From Desulfatibacillum alkenivorans DSM 16219 (GTDB lineage Bacteria; Desulfobacterota; Desulfobacteria; Desulfobacterales; Desulfatibacillaceae), in the NCBI RefSeq assembly GCF_900142135.1, contig NZ_FQZU01000012.1, positions 62,001-126,000 of the forward strand: a DNA stretch of 64,000 nt, in the 5' to 3' direction. How positions within the stretch are numbered: position 1 is the first letter of the stretch; the number at the start of each line of letters is the position of its first letter. The translations under genes were made by a program, and so were the position numbers. The notes below the pieces were generated by a model that saw only the letters and a list, made by a program, of their open reading frames with translations, did not search any database and was not told the DNA's origin. Below are positions 51,791 through 59,664 of this stretch, piece by piece.

Positions 51791-52198
51791 ATGAAAAAAG
51801 CACGATTGGCGAGGCTGGCTTTGTCCGCCTGCATGTTCTTTCTTTTATCTCTTGCTTTGGTTTTTGCAGGCGAACCCGTGATGATAGGCCAGGGCAGCCC
51901 CAAGCCGGAGGCGAACAACAAACTGGGCAACGGCTACATTTACATCACGGATGCGGGAAAAAACGCGGCCGCGTTCCGGATCTCCACCCAGGGGGCTTCC
52001 ATCTACGTGGCTAAAGTAAAGGTTTTTTTTGAGGACGGATCAAGCAAGGAAGTGGGGGTAGGGCGCACGTACGCCGTGGAGGAGGACGTGCAAAAGACCC
52101 CGCTCATCACCATAGGACCCCACGATTCGCCCCTGGAAAAAGTCATGGTGCGGTTCCGTTCCAGGCGCAATGCCGCCATAACCCTGTGGCAGGGATGA
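51791..52198 (+). CDS. Small secreted protein (DUF2541-like pattern)
   Basis: This 135-residue protein has a signal peptide (residues 5-26, cut near VFA-G), then a compact beta domain: KLGNGYIYITDAGKNAAAFRIS, ASIYVAKVKVFFEDGSSKEV, and LEKVMVRFRSRRNAAITLWQG. The pattern of a strand with a basic end and VxVxFxDG resembles DUF2541-type periplasmic proteins; this is a weak match by eye. AGGAG precedes the ATG by 6 nt. It stands just upstream of the PerM-type transporter gene but without overlap. Confidence 0.6.
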   Translation: MKKARLARLALSACMFFLLSLALVFAGEPVMIGQGSPKPEANNKLGNGYIYITDAGKNAAAFRISTQGASIYVAKVKVFFEDGSSKEVGVGRTYAVEEDVQKTPLITIGPHDSPLEKVMVRFRSRRNAAITLWQG

Positions 52199-52292
52199 TT
52201 TTTCCGCGCTGAGGGGGGCGGCCTTTAACGGCCGGCGGACCTGCGGCCTGCGTGCGGTGCGGCAAGGCTTATTGCGAGGATTTGCGTAAAAT

Positions 52293-53390
52293 ATGATTTC
52301 CATGATCAAGAATTGGGTGGACCGGTATTTGTCCGACCCCCAGATGGTGGTCCTGGTGCTGATGCTGGTCACCGGGCTGCTTTCCATCCTGTATTTGGGC
52401 GAAATGCTCATGCCGGTGTTCGTCAGCATCGTCATCGCTTATCTGCTGGACGGTCTTGTGGTCCGTTTGCAGCAGTTTAAAATTCCCAGGCTGGCCTGCG
52501 TGATCATCGTGTTCGTCCTTTTTTTGAGCGCCATGGTGATTTTGGTGGTCTGGCTTTTGCCCCAAATCTCCAAGCAGATCATTCAGTTGTTGAGACAGCT
52601 TCCCGACATGCTTTCCACAGGGCAGAAGCAGTTGATGCATCTGCCGGAAAAATATCCCGAGATCATATCCAAGGCCCAGGTGGATCAGATTTTCGAAATG
52701 AGCAATTCCGCAGCCGCGGCCTTTGCAAAGCGGGCGGTTTCCCTGTCCGTGGCCTCGGTGTACACCCTGGTGACTTTGGTGGTGTATCTGGTTTTGGTGC
52801 CTTTTCTGGTCTTTTTCTTCTTAAAGGACAAGGAGATCATCATAGGCTGGATGCTTCGGTTCCGCCCCAGCGACATGGGGCTGACCCGGTCGGTCTGGCA
52901 TGACGTCAACCGGCAGGTTTCCAACTATGTCCGGGGCAAGGGCTGGGAGATCCTCATCATCTGGGGCCTCAGCTTCGCCGTGTTCAAATTTTTGGATCTC
53001 AACTACACGCTGCTGCTATCCCTGTTCACGGGCCTGTCCGTCATCTTTCCCTACATCGGGGTGACGGTCATGTTTTTTCCCGTGGGGCTCATTGCATTTT
53101 TTCAATGGGGCGTGGAACCGAAAGCCCTGTGGGCTGTGGCTTCCTACGGATTCATACAGATTTTCGACGGGCAGATCCTGGCGCCTTTGCTTCTTTCCGA
53201 GGTTGTCAATCTCCATCCCGTGGCTATTATTATAGCAGTACTCTTTTTTGGCGGAATATGGGGGGTCTGGGGCCTGTTTTTCGCCATACCCCTTGCAACG
53301 CTGGTTAATGTGCTCCTGAGAATTTGGCTGGATAAATACGAAGGGTCCGGGCGCACGGGGGACTCCCCCGCCGGTTCCGAAAACCCATAA
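52293..53390 (+). CDS. AI-2E/PerM-family membrane transporter
   Basis: This 365-residue protein has eight predicted membrane helices and the family layout: ILYLGEMLMPVFVSIVIAYLLDG at the start, a soluble loop (residues 95-145), LVYLVLVPFLVFFFLKDKE, SVIFPYIGVTV and the conserved C-terminal DGQILAPLLLSEVVNLHPVAIIIAVLFFGGIWGVWG. Members export autoinducer-2 (TqsA), sodium/protons or other small solutes. The substrate is unknown. It may be co-transcribed with the zinc-ribbon gene 10 bp downstream. Confidence 0.9.
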   Translation: MISMIKNWVDRYLSDPQMVVLVLMLVTGLLSILYLGEMLMPVFVSIVIAYLLDGLVVRLQQFKIPRLACVIIVFVLFLSAMVILVVWLLPQISKQIIQLLRQLPDMLSTGQKQLMHLPEKYPEIISKAQVDQIFEMSNSAAAAFAKRAVSLSVASVYTLVTLVVYLVLVPFLVFFFLKDKEIIIGWMLRFRPSDMGLTRSVWHDVNRQVSNYVRGKGWEILIIWGLSFAVFKFLDLNYTLLLSLFTGLSVIFPYIGVTVMFFPVGLIAFFQWGVEPKALWAVASYGFIQIFDGQILAPLLLSEVVNLHPVAIIIAVLFFGGIWGVWGLFFAIPLATLVNVLLRIWLDKYEGSGRTGDSPAGSENP

Positions 53391-53400
53391 GGAGGGTGTC

Positions 53401-53595
53401 ATGGCTGAGACGACCAAGAAGTTCAAGCAGGTTTGCAAGTGCGAAAAATGCGGGAATGAAGCGGAAATGATCATCACGTGCTCCCTGGTGGAAGTGGAGG
53501 AGCATCCCGAGGAAAAAGAAAAGCAAAAGGGCCACGCCACGTGCTCCCAGTGCGGCAACGAAGCCGACATCTGGGTGGAAATGCCCAAGGATTGA
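53401..53595 (+). CDS. Small zinc-ribbon-like protein
   Basis: This 64-residue protein has two similar halves, CEKCGNEAEM and CSQCGNEADI, each with a CxxC pair (Cys14/Cys17 and Cys48/Cys51), so one zinc ribbon can form from both. The middle is acidic (VEVEEHPEEKEKQ). AAGGAGGG lies 5 nt before the ATG. It is probably cytoplasmic; function unknown. Confidence 0.75.
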   Translation: MAETTKKFKQVCKCEKCGNEAEMIITCSLVEVEEHPEEKEKQKGHATCSQCGNEADIWVEMPKD

Positions 53596-53616
53596 TACTC
53601 GCTTTTTGACCGAAAC

Positions 53617-53688
53617 GGGGACGCAATCCTTGTCTCAATCGTCATGCTTGGCGAATCTATCTTTTCCCGGAGATAAGGTCACGTCCCC
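53617..53688. repeat. GGGGAC...GTCCCC inverted repeat, copy 1
   Basis: Arms GGGGACGCAATCCTTGTCTC (53617-53636) and its imperfect complement ending ACGTCCCC (53670-53688) flank 33 bp. It resembles 58658-58730 and sits between convergent genes. Confidence 0.5.
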
Positions 53689-53706
53689 TGAAATCCCGGC
53701 CCGTTT

Positions 53707-54999
53707 TTAAGCATAGGTGTTGATCACCGTTCCCTGGACCTGATCCAATAGCAGGCTTTGCAGGATGAAGGACGAGGAGTTGTAAACCCCCAAGTCGAAC
53801 AGGTCCGAGGCTGTAACGCTGGCCGCCTCCCGGGCGTAATTCAAGGGCAGGGCGCCGCCAATCTGGTTGGTTAAATTGGCCGCACGCACCGCCAGCCCGT
53901 CCACGCCTGCAAACAAGTCCTGCACCCCTTCCAGGTCTTCCGAAGCCGCCTGGCTCAAGGCCGCCCCATCCACCTGAAGATATCCCTCCTCGCTCAGGGT
54001 TATTCCAATGGCCGCCAGTCCGCTTTTCTGATCCTCAATATACGAGGTCAGGGAGTTCAACACGTCCCCGGTTATGTATTGTTCGTTATCCTGCAAAAAT
54101 TCGATGAACGCATTCAATTCGCCCGCAAAGGCCTGGATCGCGTTCGCCGCGTTTTCCGCATCCGGCGCCACGGTGACGGCCGCCTCGCCGGCTCCGTTCA
54201 GGCTCAATGCCAACTGGCCGCCGTCCAGGTAAATATTGTTGTAGGACGAGGTGTAGTCCTCGCCGTTTATGGAATATACGCTGTCCTGGGCTTCCTGGCT
54301 CACAAGCGCGGCGCCCGTGGCGGCCACGGCGTTTCCGGACACGTCCTCAAGCAGAAACACGCCCGCGTTTCCCGTGGTTTCCGATGTAAGCTGCAAGGCG
54401 CTGGTTCCGTCCGCCTCGCCGTCCACCACCTGCGCCGTAACCCCCGCGCCAGCCTCGTTGATGGCGTCCGCAATCTTGCCCAGGACTATGTAATTGGTCT
54501 CTCCGGTCTCCACCTTCACTTCCAGCAGAAACTCGGTGTCCTCAATGATCATTTTAAAGCGTTCAACGCCCTCTTCCACCACGCTGACTTCCGTGTTGGC
54601 CAGCGCCGTCCCGGTGTTCTCCTGGGCTGTTGCAAGCTGCTCCACCGTGACTGCGTAGCTCCCCGTGGACGCCCCGGATTCCGAGGAAAGGGCGTTCCTG
54701 GCCTGGGCCGTGACCACGCTGGCGTCGGAGGTGGCGGCGGTTCTGTCAAAAAACACGGATCCATAATCCCCCAGGGTCAACACGCCGGCTTTGGCGGCCA
54801 GGTCGGCCGCTCCCACATAGAACTCGGACAAGGCCTGGCTGGACTCCCGGGAAAAGGCAGCTTCATTCAGTTGATCCTGGAGCTTGGTCACCACCGAGGA
54901 GAAGAGGGTGGATATGGTGGATTCCGAACTGGTCGCCCCAAGCGGGGCCAAAAGACTGCTTATGGTGAGGTAATTGCTGTAGGTTCCTGTAATATTCAT
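53707..54999 (-). CDS. FliD (flagellar cap)-like protein, stand-alone
   Basis: This 430-residue protein has FliD landmarks: a beginning of the variable region (FDRTAATSDASVVTAQARN ... GSYAVTVEQLATAQ), a hook-IN-like motif (VLGKIADAINEAGAGVTAQ) and a C-terminal part of the form GITLSEEGYLQVDGAAL, LFAGVDGLAVRAANLTNQI. It lacks the usual N-terminal D0 helix ITGLGSGLDT, has a different N-terminus (MNITGTYSNYLTISSLL) and ends VQGTVINTYA. No flagellar gene is nearby. It may cap a non-standard filament or be an exported paralog. Confidence 0.7.
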   Translation of the reverse strand: MNITGTYSNYLTISSLLAPLGATSSESTISTLFSSVVTKLQDQLNEAAFSRESSQALSEFYVGAADLAAKAGVLTLGDYGSVFFDRTAATSDASVVTAQARNALSSESGASTGSYAVTVEQLATAQENTGTALANTEVSVVEEGVERFKMIIEDTEFLLEVKVETGETNYIVLGKIADAINEAGAGVTAQVVDGEADGTSALQLTSETTGNAGVFLLEDVSGNAVAATGAALVSQEAQDSVYSINGEDYTSSYNNIYLDGGQLALSLNGAGEAAVTVAPDAENAANAIQAFAGELNAFIEFLQDNEQYITGDVLNSLTSYIEDQKSGLAAIGITLSEEGYLQVDGAALSQAASEDLEGVQDLFAGVDGLAVRAANLTNQIGGALPLNYAREAASVTASDLFDLGVYNSSSFILQSLLLDQVQGTVINTYA

Positions 55000-55428
55000 T
55001 CGCCGCCTCCTCTTTGCCGGAGGATGATTGATTCACGAACCAATGGGCCGAATATACACTCCCATTTCCTTATCGGCGCCTTGATCTTAAAACTTTAGAA
55101 AAAAATGCAAAAAAATTAAATTTTTTTTAGTTTCCTGAAATTATGATAAATAAAATCGTTTTTTATCTACCGGACGTCCTTTGCCTCAAAAAAAATCCAC
55201 TCCTTAAAAAAACTTTCCTGCGAAAGGCGGCCTCCGGCTTTCCGGGCGGCCAGCGAAAGACTTCTCCGGATCCGTTCTGCCCCTCCGGTTTCCATTGACA
55301 GATTATGCCGTTTTTTCTATGAGTGATTGATACTCTCATGCAAGGAATTGACAATATCCACAAGCGATTCATGGAAATTTTTCATCGTATAAAACCAGCC
55401 CCGCCGAGGGCCTTGAAAGGTGCATTTT
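55000..55428. other. AT-rich divergent intergenic region
   Basis: A 429-bp region between the FliD-like and lipoprotein genes; 55090-55160 is very AT-rich and should hold promoters. I could not assign boxes. No gene. Confidence 0.4.
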
Positions 55429-56172
55429 ATGAAACGAGTTCTGTTACCCTTGATTTTATCCATCATTCTTGCAGGCTGCGTCGCCGCACCCATGACGACG
55501 GCGGATGTACGCGGCCTTGAGGCCCAAGCCCAATGGGGCGACGAAGTGTTGATGATTCCGGCCCCTGCCAATTTTCATGAAGCCGCCGCCAATTATCCTG
55601 AAATGAAAAGGGTTTTTGAGCGGATGATCCCTCCCGGCAGGCGCCTATTGGCCGGCATGGTTTCCGACGAGGATTATAGGGAAGTGCAGAAGTCGGGAGT
55701 CGTTCGCACGGATCTTTGGATGTTGATGCAGGCTCCAAAAGGCGCCGAAAAACGGCCCATAGCCAAGGCGAACTTTCAGGACGTAGTAAAACTGGTGAGG
55801 AAAGGCGATGTCGCGTCGCCTGCAAAAAGAGTTGAAGAATCGACCCAGGTTTCCAGGGCGATTTCGCGGGATTTGGGGTATCAGGTTAAAATTCGCGATG
55901 TGGAGTTAAAGGTGTTGGAGACCTTCCTTAATCAGGACGACGCCAACGGAATTCTTCAGATTGGAGATTGCCAGGTCCAGATGGAAGGGCAAATAGTAAA
56001 ATTTCAAATTATTATTGGAGACATTCTGATTTGGGTGAAGGACGCCATTGTTTCCGGACAAATAGCGAAGCTAAATCCCTCCCGGGAAGACCTTGAGTGG
56101 GTCAAAGCCAAGTCGTTGGAATGGGCCGACCTCATCCTCAAAGCCAACGGCGAAAAAGGTTTGGAATCCTAA
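55429..56172 (+). CDS. Lipoprotein of the LKANGEKGLE family (1)
   Basis: The start is the ATG at 55429 (lipobox Cys17 in SIILAGC then fits the two sister proteins). The 247-residue protein has one family domain: MIPAPANFHEAAANYPEMKR, RRLLAGMVSDEDYREVQKSG, and a C-terminal end DLEWVKAKSLEWADLILKANGEKGLES. This end is shared by all three genes. No family name is known to me. It is membrane-anchored and predicted to lie in the periplasm or on the outer membrane. It is the first of three tandem genes of one origin. Confidence 0.78.
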   Translation: MKRVLLPLILSIILAGCVAAPMTTADVRGLEAQAQWGDEVLMIPAPANFHEAAANYPEMKRVFERMIPPGRRLLAGMVSDEDYREVQKSGVVRTDLWMLMQAPKGAEKRPIAKANFQDVVKLVRKGDVASPAKRVEESTQVSRAISRDLGYQVKIRDVELKVLETFLNQDDANGILQIGDCQVQMEGQIVKFQIIIGDILIWVKDAIVSGQIAKLNPSREDLEWVKAKSLEWADLILKANGEKGLES

Positions 56173-56250
56173 AAGCCTTTGTTCAAAGAAAGAGGGGCGC
56201 AATCAGCCGTCTCCCTAAAACAGTCTGTAAAAATGCAAAGGAAGAAAAAC

Positions 56251-57705
56251 ATGAAACGAATCCTTTTGGCCCTGATTATATCCATGATTGTAGCCGGTTG
56301 CACCTCCACATCCACAAAACCGGCGTCAAAAGCCGAGGACATAACCATTTACGCTCCTTCGATGGAGGGGTTTGAGGAAGTCACCAAAAAACACCCTGCT
56401 TTGAGGGAGCATTTTGAAATGATGCTGATTGACGGGGATATGGAATTGCTGGGCGGCTATATTTTGAAAAAGGATCTGGATGCATACAAAACAGGCGCTT
56501 CGATCGCTTTGGATCCCTCCATGATGCTTCAGGTTTTTTCCGGACCTGACAAAAATAATATTTCAAGGGAGGCCTTTGCACAGTCCGTCAAACAAGTAAA
56601 AGAGCAATTCCTTGCCACGGAGAAGCTAAACAGGGAGGCGCTGAGTAAACGAATGGAAGCCGTGGACGAAGACATGTCCAATAAGTACGGCGTCCAACTT
56701 TCTTCTGAAGACAGGGGAACAAAATTTTTAGGGATTGCGGTTGATCAATCCAATGCGGTGGGAGTTGTGATTCTGTCCGAAATGAGTGTGGAAATTGATG
56801 ACCGGGTGGAAAATGTGACGATGGTCGTTGGAAGTCTCTTAATGCATATCAAAAATAACGGAGTGATTGGATACATTTCTAAAGAGTTCTCGACCCAAGA
56901 GAATGTTGAATGGGTCAAGTCGGCATGCCGCGAATGGGCCGATTTCATCCTTAAAGCCAACGGCGAAACCGGCCTGGAATCCACAGGTGCAGCCATTGGC
57001 CCGGTCCACTCTGTTCAGGAGGCGCCAGAGTCCCAGCCCCTGACGCCGGTCAAGATTGGAAAGACGACCATCAATATTCCGGCCCCGCAAGGCCTGTATG
57101 AAGTCGTCCAAGATTATCCCCAGGTAAAAAGGCAGTTTTCCGTTATGGTGAGCAAGCGCAACCGGCTTTTGGCGGGCTTCGCGTCTGGGGACGACTTGAG
57201 AGATGCCCAGGCGGGAATGACATGCTATTTGGATCGGTACATGTCCGTGCAGACCCCCAAGAGAGGCCAAGGCAAGTTGCTGTCTTCTTCGGAGTTCTCC
57301 AAAATAAGGAAGGCCTCCAAAGAACTGTTTTCCCAGTTAGCCGCTGATGAGAGCGGCATCATGGAAAAATCCATGAAGGAACTGGAGGACAATATTTCCC
57401 GTGAGTACGGAGCCTCCACGTTTGTCAAACCCGGCCAACCCCTGTATTTAGGGACTATCATTGACGAACCAAATGCATACGGGATCATGATGCTGACAAA
57501 GATCCAGGCGGAAGTGGAGGGAGAAACCATGGAGTACGAAGTGGTTGACGGAATTGTCATGGCCCATGTCAAAGGAAAAATGGTTTCCGGTTATATCTAC
57601 GCCACATATGAATCTTCGACGGATGTCGACTGGGTCAAGGAAAAATCCTTGGAATGGACAGACCTCATCCTCAAGGCCAACGGCGAAAAAGGCTTGGACT
57701 ACTAG
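56251..57705 (+). CDS. Lipoprotein of the LKANGEKGLE family (2), internally duplicated
   Basis: The start is the ATG at 56251 (AAGGAAG 6-7 nt upstream; Cys17 in SMIVAGC). The 484-residue protein holds two copies of the domain: residues about 25-240 (ends EWADFILKANGETGLES) and 265-484 (ends EWTDLILKANGEKGLDY). Each has a PAP/YAP opening (INIPAPQGLYEVVQDYPQVKR in copy 2), an LLAGF/LLGGY segment and a central IIDEPNAYG/AVDQSNAVG segment. The gene arose by duplication inside the array. No catalytic motif is seen. Confidence 0.8.
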   Translation: MKRILLALIISMIVAGCTSTSTKPASKAEDITIYAPSMEGFEEVTKKHPALREHFEMMLIDGDMELLGGYILKKDLDAYKTGASIALDPSMMLQVFSGPDKNNISREAFAQSVKQVKEQFLATEKLNREALSKRMEAVDEDMSNKYGVQLSSEDRGTKFLGIAVDQSNAVGVVILSEMSVEIDDRVENVTMVVGSLLMHIKNNGVIGYISKEFSTQENVEWVKSACREWADFILKANGETGLESTGAAIGPVHSVQEAPESQPLTPVKIGKTTINIPAPQGLYEVVQDYPQVKRQFSVMVSKRNRLLAGFASGDDLRDAQAGMTCYLDRYMSVQTPKRGQGKLLSSSEFSKIRKASKELFSQLAADESGIMEKSMKELEDNISREYGASTFVKPGQPLYLGTIIDEPNAYGIMMLTKIQAEVEGETMEYEVVDGIVMAHVKGKMVSGYIYATYESSTDVDWVKEKSLEWTDLILKANGEKGLDY

Positions 57706-57784
57706 GAAATTGCTGAACCGGGAAGGGGGCGGGTGCGCCGGCGCCTGTCCTAAAGAAATTCAAACGCTATAAACGAGGCTTACC

Positions 57785-58546
57785 ATGAAACGCTTTTTCT
57801 TGATAATACTGGCTTCCTTTATCCTGCTCGGCTGCGCAGTCAAACAAGGTGCAATTATCCTGGGCGATGAAAAGGCTCATGTTTTTCATTGGAATGGGAG
57901 CGAGATCCTTCTCCCCCCGCCTGAGTGGGCTGCAAGCTCCCAGTATATAGACCCACGTCTGAAGAAATATATCAACACCATGACTCCTCCCGGCGGCGCC
58001 CAGTGCGTGTATTGGGGGCAGGATCCCGCCCATGTGGAGAAAGGGCCTGACGGATCTTATAGCTTCCGCCTGGCGATAGGGCTTTGCCTGCCTGCCCCCG
58101 AGGGAAGCGCCCGGAAGGTGTTCTCCCAGATTCAGACCCAGTACCGCAATGAGTGGGATGAATATCTGAAGAAGCATCCGGACGTGTTTAAAGAGATTGA
58201 AAAAGACGTATCAGAGGCTTTGAGAAAATACATACTCACGTCCATAGAGTTGGAAACAGGAAAGCCCGCGATGCTGGGCATGATTATTGATCAGCCCAAC
58301 GCCGTCAGCAATTTGATGAAAATGCCTATAAATCTTTCCATCCAAGGCCGGAACCATCCGGTGGATTGCCTCTTGAGCACCACAAGCATACTGGTGAACG
58401 AAAACATACTGACCGTATATGTGCAAAGCACCAGCAACGAAAAAATCAGTGATGCGGAGTGGGTCATAGCCAAAACCAGGGAATGGGTGGACCAGATCCT
58501 CAAGGCTAACGGCGAAAAAGGCCTGGAGCCGCAAGAAAATTGCTGA
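57785..58546 (+). CDS. Lipoprotein of the LKANGEKGLE family (3)
   Basis: This 253-residue protein has lipobox ILLGC (Cys17) and one family domain, more divergent in the first half (ILLPPPEWAASSQYIDPR, MTPPGGAQCVYWGQ) but matching in the second (GMIIDQPNAVSNL and SDAEWVIAKTREWVDQILKANGEKGLEPQ). It has extra Cys residues (LGLCLP, PVDCLL, ENC). It follows gene 2 by 79 bp and is probably in the same unit. Confidence 0.78.
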   Translation: MKRFFLIILASFILLGCAVKQGAIILGDEKAHVFHWNGSEILLPPPEWAASSQYIDPRLKKYINTMTPPGGAQCVYWGQDPAHVEKGPDGSYSFRLAIGLCLPAPEGSARKVFSQIQTQYRNEWDEYLKKHPDVFKEIEKDVSEALRKYILTSIELETGKPAMLGMIIDQPNAVSNLMKMPINLSIQGRNHPVDCLLSTTSILVNENILTVYVQSTSNEKISDAEWVIAKTREWVDQILKANGEKGLEPQENC

Positions 58547-58657
58547 AGCCGGAATAGTGCTGGCCCTCCGATTGAAGCAAAAAGCCCAGGAGCGCGCGTC
58601 CCGGGCGGTTAAATTCTTGCCGGTCACTCACGTGCAGGAGGCGGCGGGATAGAGTTG

Positions 58658-58730
58658 GGGGACATGACCTTATCTCTACAGAAGCGTGGAATACTCCAAT
58701 TATTGAGGCTGAGATAAAGATCGTGTCCCC
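58658..58730. repeat. GGGGAC...GTCCCC inverted repeat, copy 2
   Basis: Arms GGGGACATGACCTTATCTC (58658-58676) and GAGATAAAGATCGTGTCCCC (58711-58730) face each other over 34 bp, about 110 bp after the lipoprotein array. It is a near match to the element at 53617-53688, with arms in better agreement. Confidence 0.6.
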
Positions 58731-58825
58731 CTGACTCCACGCTTCAAGAAACGGAGACCCTGCATTATTGCGTTATGCGCCGAAGATAGTACTCAAAGCC
58801 GCCGAGCCTATCCCGCCCTCGCCCG

Positions 58826-58855
58826 TCATTCCCGGGGGCTTTTGGCGGGAATCCA
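58826..58855. repeat. TCATTCCCG/CGGGAATCCAG palindromic repeat
   Basis: Same kind as 42096-42125, with arms ATTCCCG and CGGGAAT. It is a REP-like element in the 463-bp gap before the second TetR gene; the frame that crosses it is not a gene. Confidence 0.55.
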
Positions 58856-58963
58856 GCGTCATTGCAGAATATGGCGCGAAAAATATTAAAAGCCTGAAAA
58901 GGTCATCAACACATTCCATTTTTCCAATATCAGCGCTCCCCTATAAAAACCTTCTTGACTTTC

Positions 58964-58989
58964 TATACTGAATAGATCATTTTAGTATA
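58964..58989. promoter_or_regulatory. TetR operator 1: TATACT-N14-AGTATA
   Basis: A 6+6 inverted repeat with a 14-bp spacer lies 20 bp before the TetR start. The left arm also serves as a good -10 box. An almost identical site precedes the downstream operon (59615-59640), so the TetR protein probably represses both. Confidence 0.72.
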
Positions 58990-59009
58990 AAAAGTTTAGG
59001 AAGGCCGCC

Positions 59010-59594
59010 GTGAAAGTCGATAACCAACACGTCCAGCAAAAAGTCTTCGATTCCGCCAAAAAACTCCTCTTCACCCGGGGCGTCAAAGGCTGGAATACGG
59101 ACATGCTCGCCCGGGAAGCCGGGCTGGCCAAAAACACCCTGTACAAAATCATCGGCTCCAAAGAGCAGATCGTGGAAGCCGTGGCCATGGCCCAGGTGCG
59201 GGAAAACGCCGAGTCCGCGGCCGCGTTTCTTCAAACCGGAATCGACTGGGCCGACAAGCAAAAAACCTTGCAGGCCGTCCGGACCGCCCTGGAGCGGTTC
59301 ACTTCCAACATGAGCCGCTTCGAGCCCGTGGTCCTGCCTCAGATTTACCTCCAGTATCCGGGCGTGGAAGTCAAAATCAACGCCCTGGTCAAGGACCTGA
59401 CCCTCCTGGCCCATGATTTTTTCCGGCAGGCCAAGGACCATGGATTCATCCGGCCGGAGGTGGATCCTGAAGTGGTTATGGACATGGCCCGGGCCATGGT
59501 GGCCCATTACATCCGGCAGGGCGCGGACAGGTCTGAGTTCGAGGATCGGGTGAAAAAGGCCTTTGACTACGTATTGCAAGGAATCGCCGCCTGA
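59010..59594 (+). CDS. TetR-family transcriptional regulator (of downstream redox operon)
   Basis: This 194-residue protein has a TetR HTH at residues 9-55 (VFDSAKKLLFTRGVKGWNTDMLAREAGLAKNTLYKIIGSKEQI-type) and an alpha-helical effector domain. The same operator lies upstream of it and of the next gene, so autorepression plus control of the operon at 59665 is likely. AGGAAGG lies about 6-8 nt before the start. The inducer may be an organic acid or acyl-CoA, by analogy only. Confidence 0.9.
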   Translation: MKVDNQHVQQKVFDSAKKLLFTRGVKGWNTDMLAREAGLAKNTLYKIIGSKEQIVEAVAMAQVRENAESAAAFLQTGIDWADKQKTLQAVRTALERFTSNMSRFEPVVLPQIYLQYPGVEVKINALVKDLTLLAHDFFRQAKDHGFIRPEVDPEVVMDMARAMVAHYIRQGADRSEFEDRVKKAFDYVLQGIAA

Positions 59595-59614
59595 AATTTT
59601 TTTTGCCCTAAATT

Positions 59615-59640
59615 TATACTGAAAGTCACTTGGTAGTATA
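59615..59640. promoter_or_regulatory. TetR operator 2: TATACT-N14-AGTATA
   Basis: Same arms and the same 14-bp spacer as operator 1, with related sequence also in the spacer (GAA at its start). It lies 25 bp before the Fe-S gene; CTGAAA at 59591 with an 18-bp spacer to TATACT could be the promoter it blocks. Confidence 0.72.
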
Positions 59641-59664
59641 AAACGTACAGGATTCGGAGGCGCC

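Noticed and set aside
58768-58971. 67-codon ORF before the second TetR gene
   Set aside because: It spans a REP-like palindrome and the operator, with no ribosome binding site.
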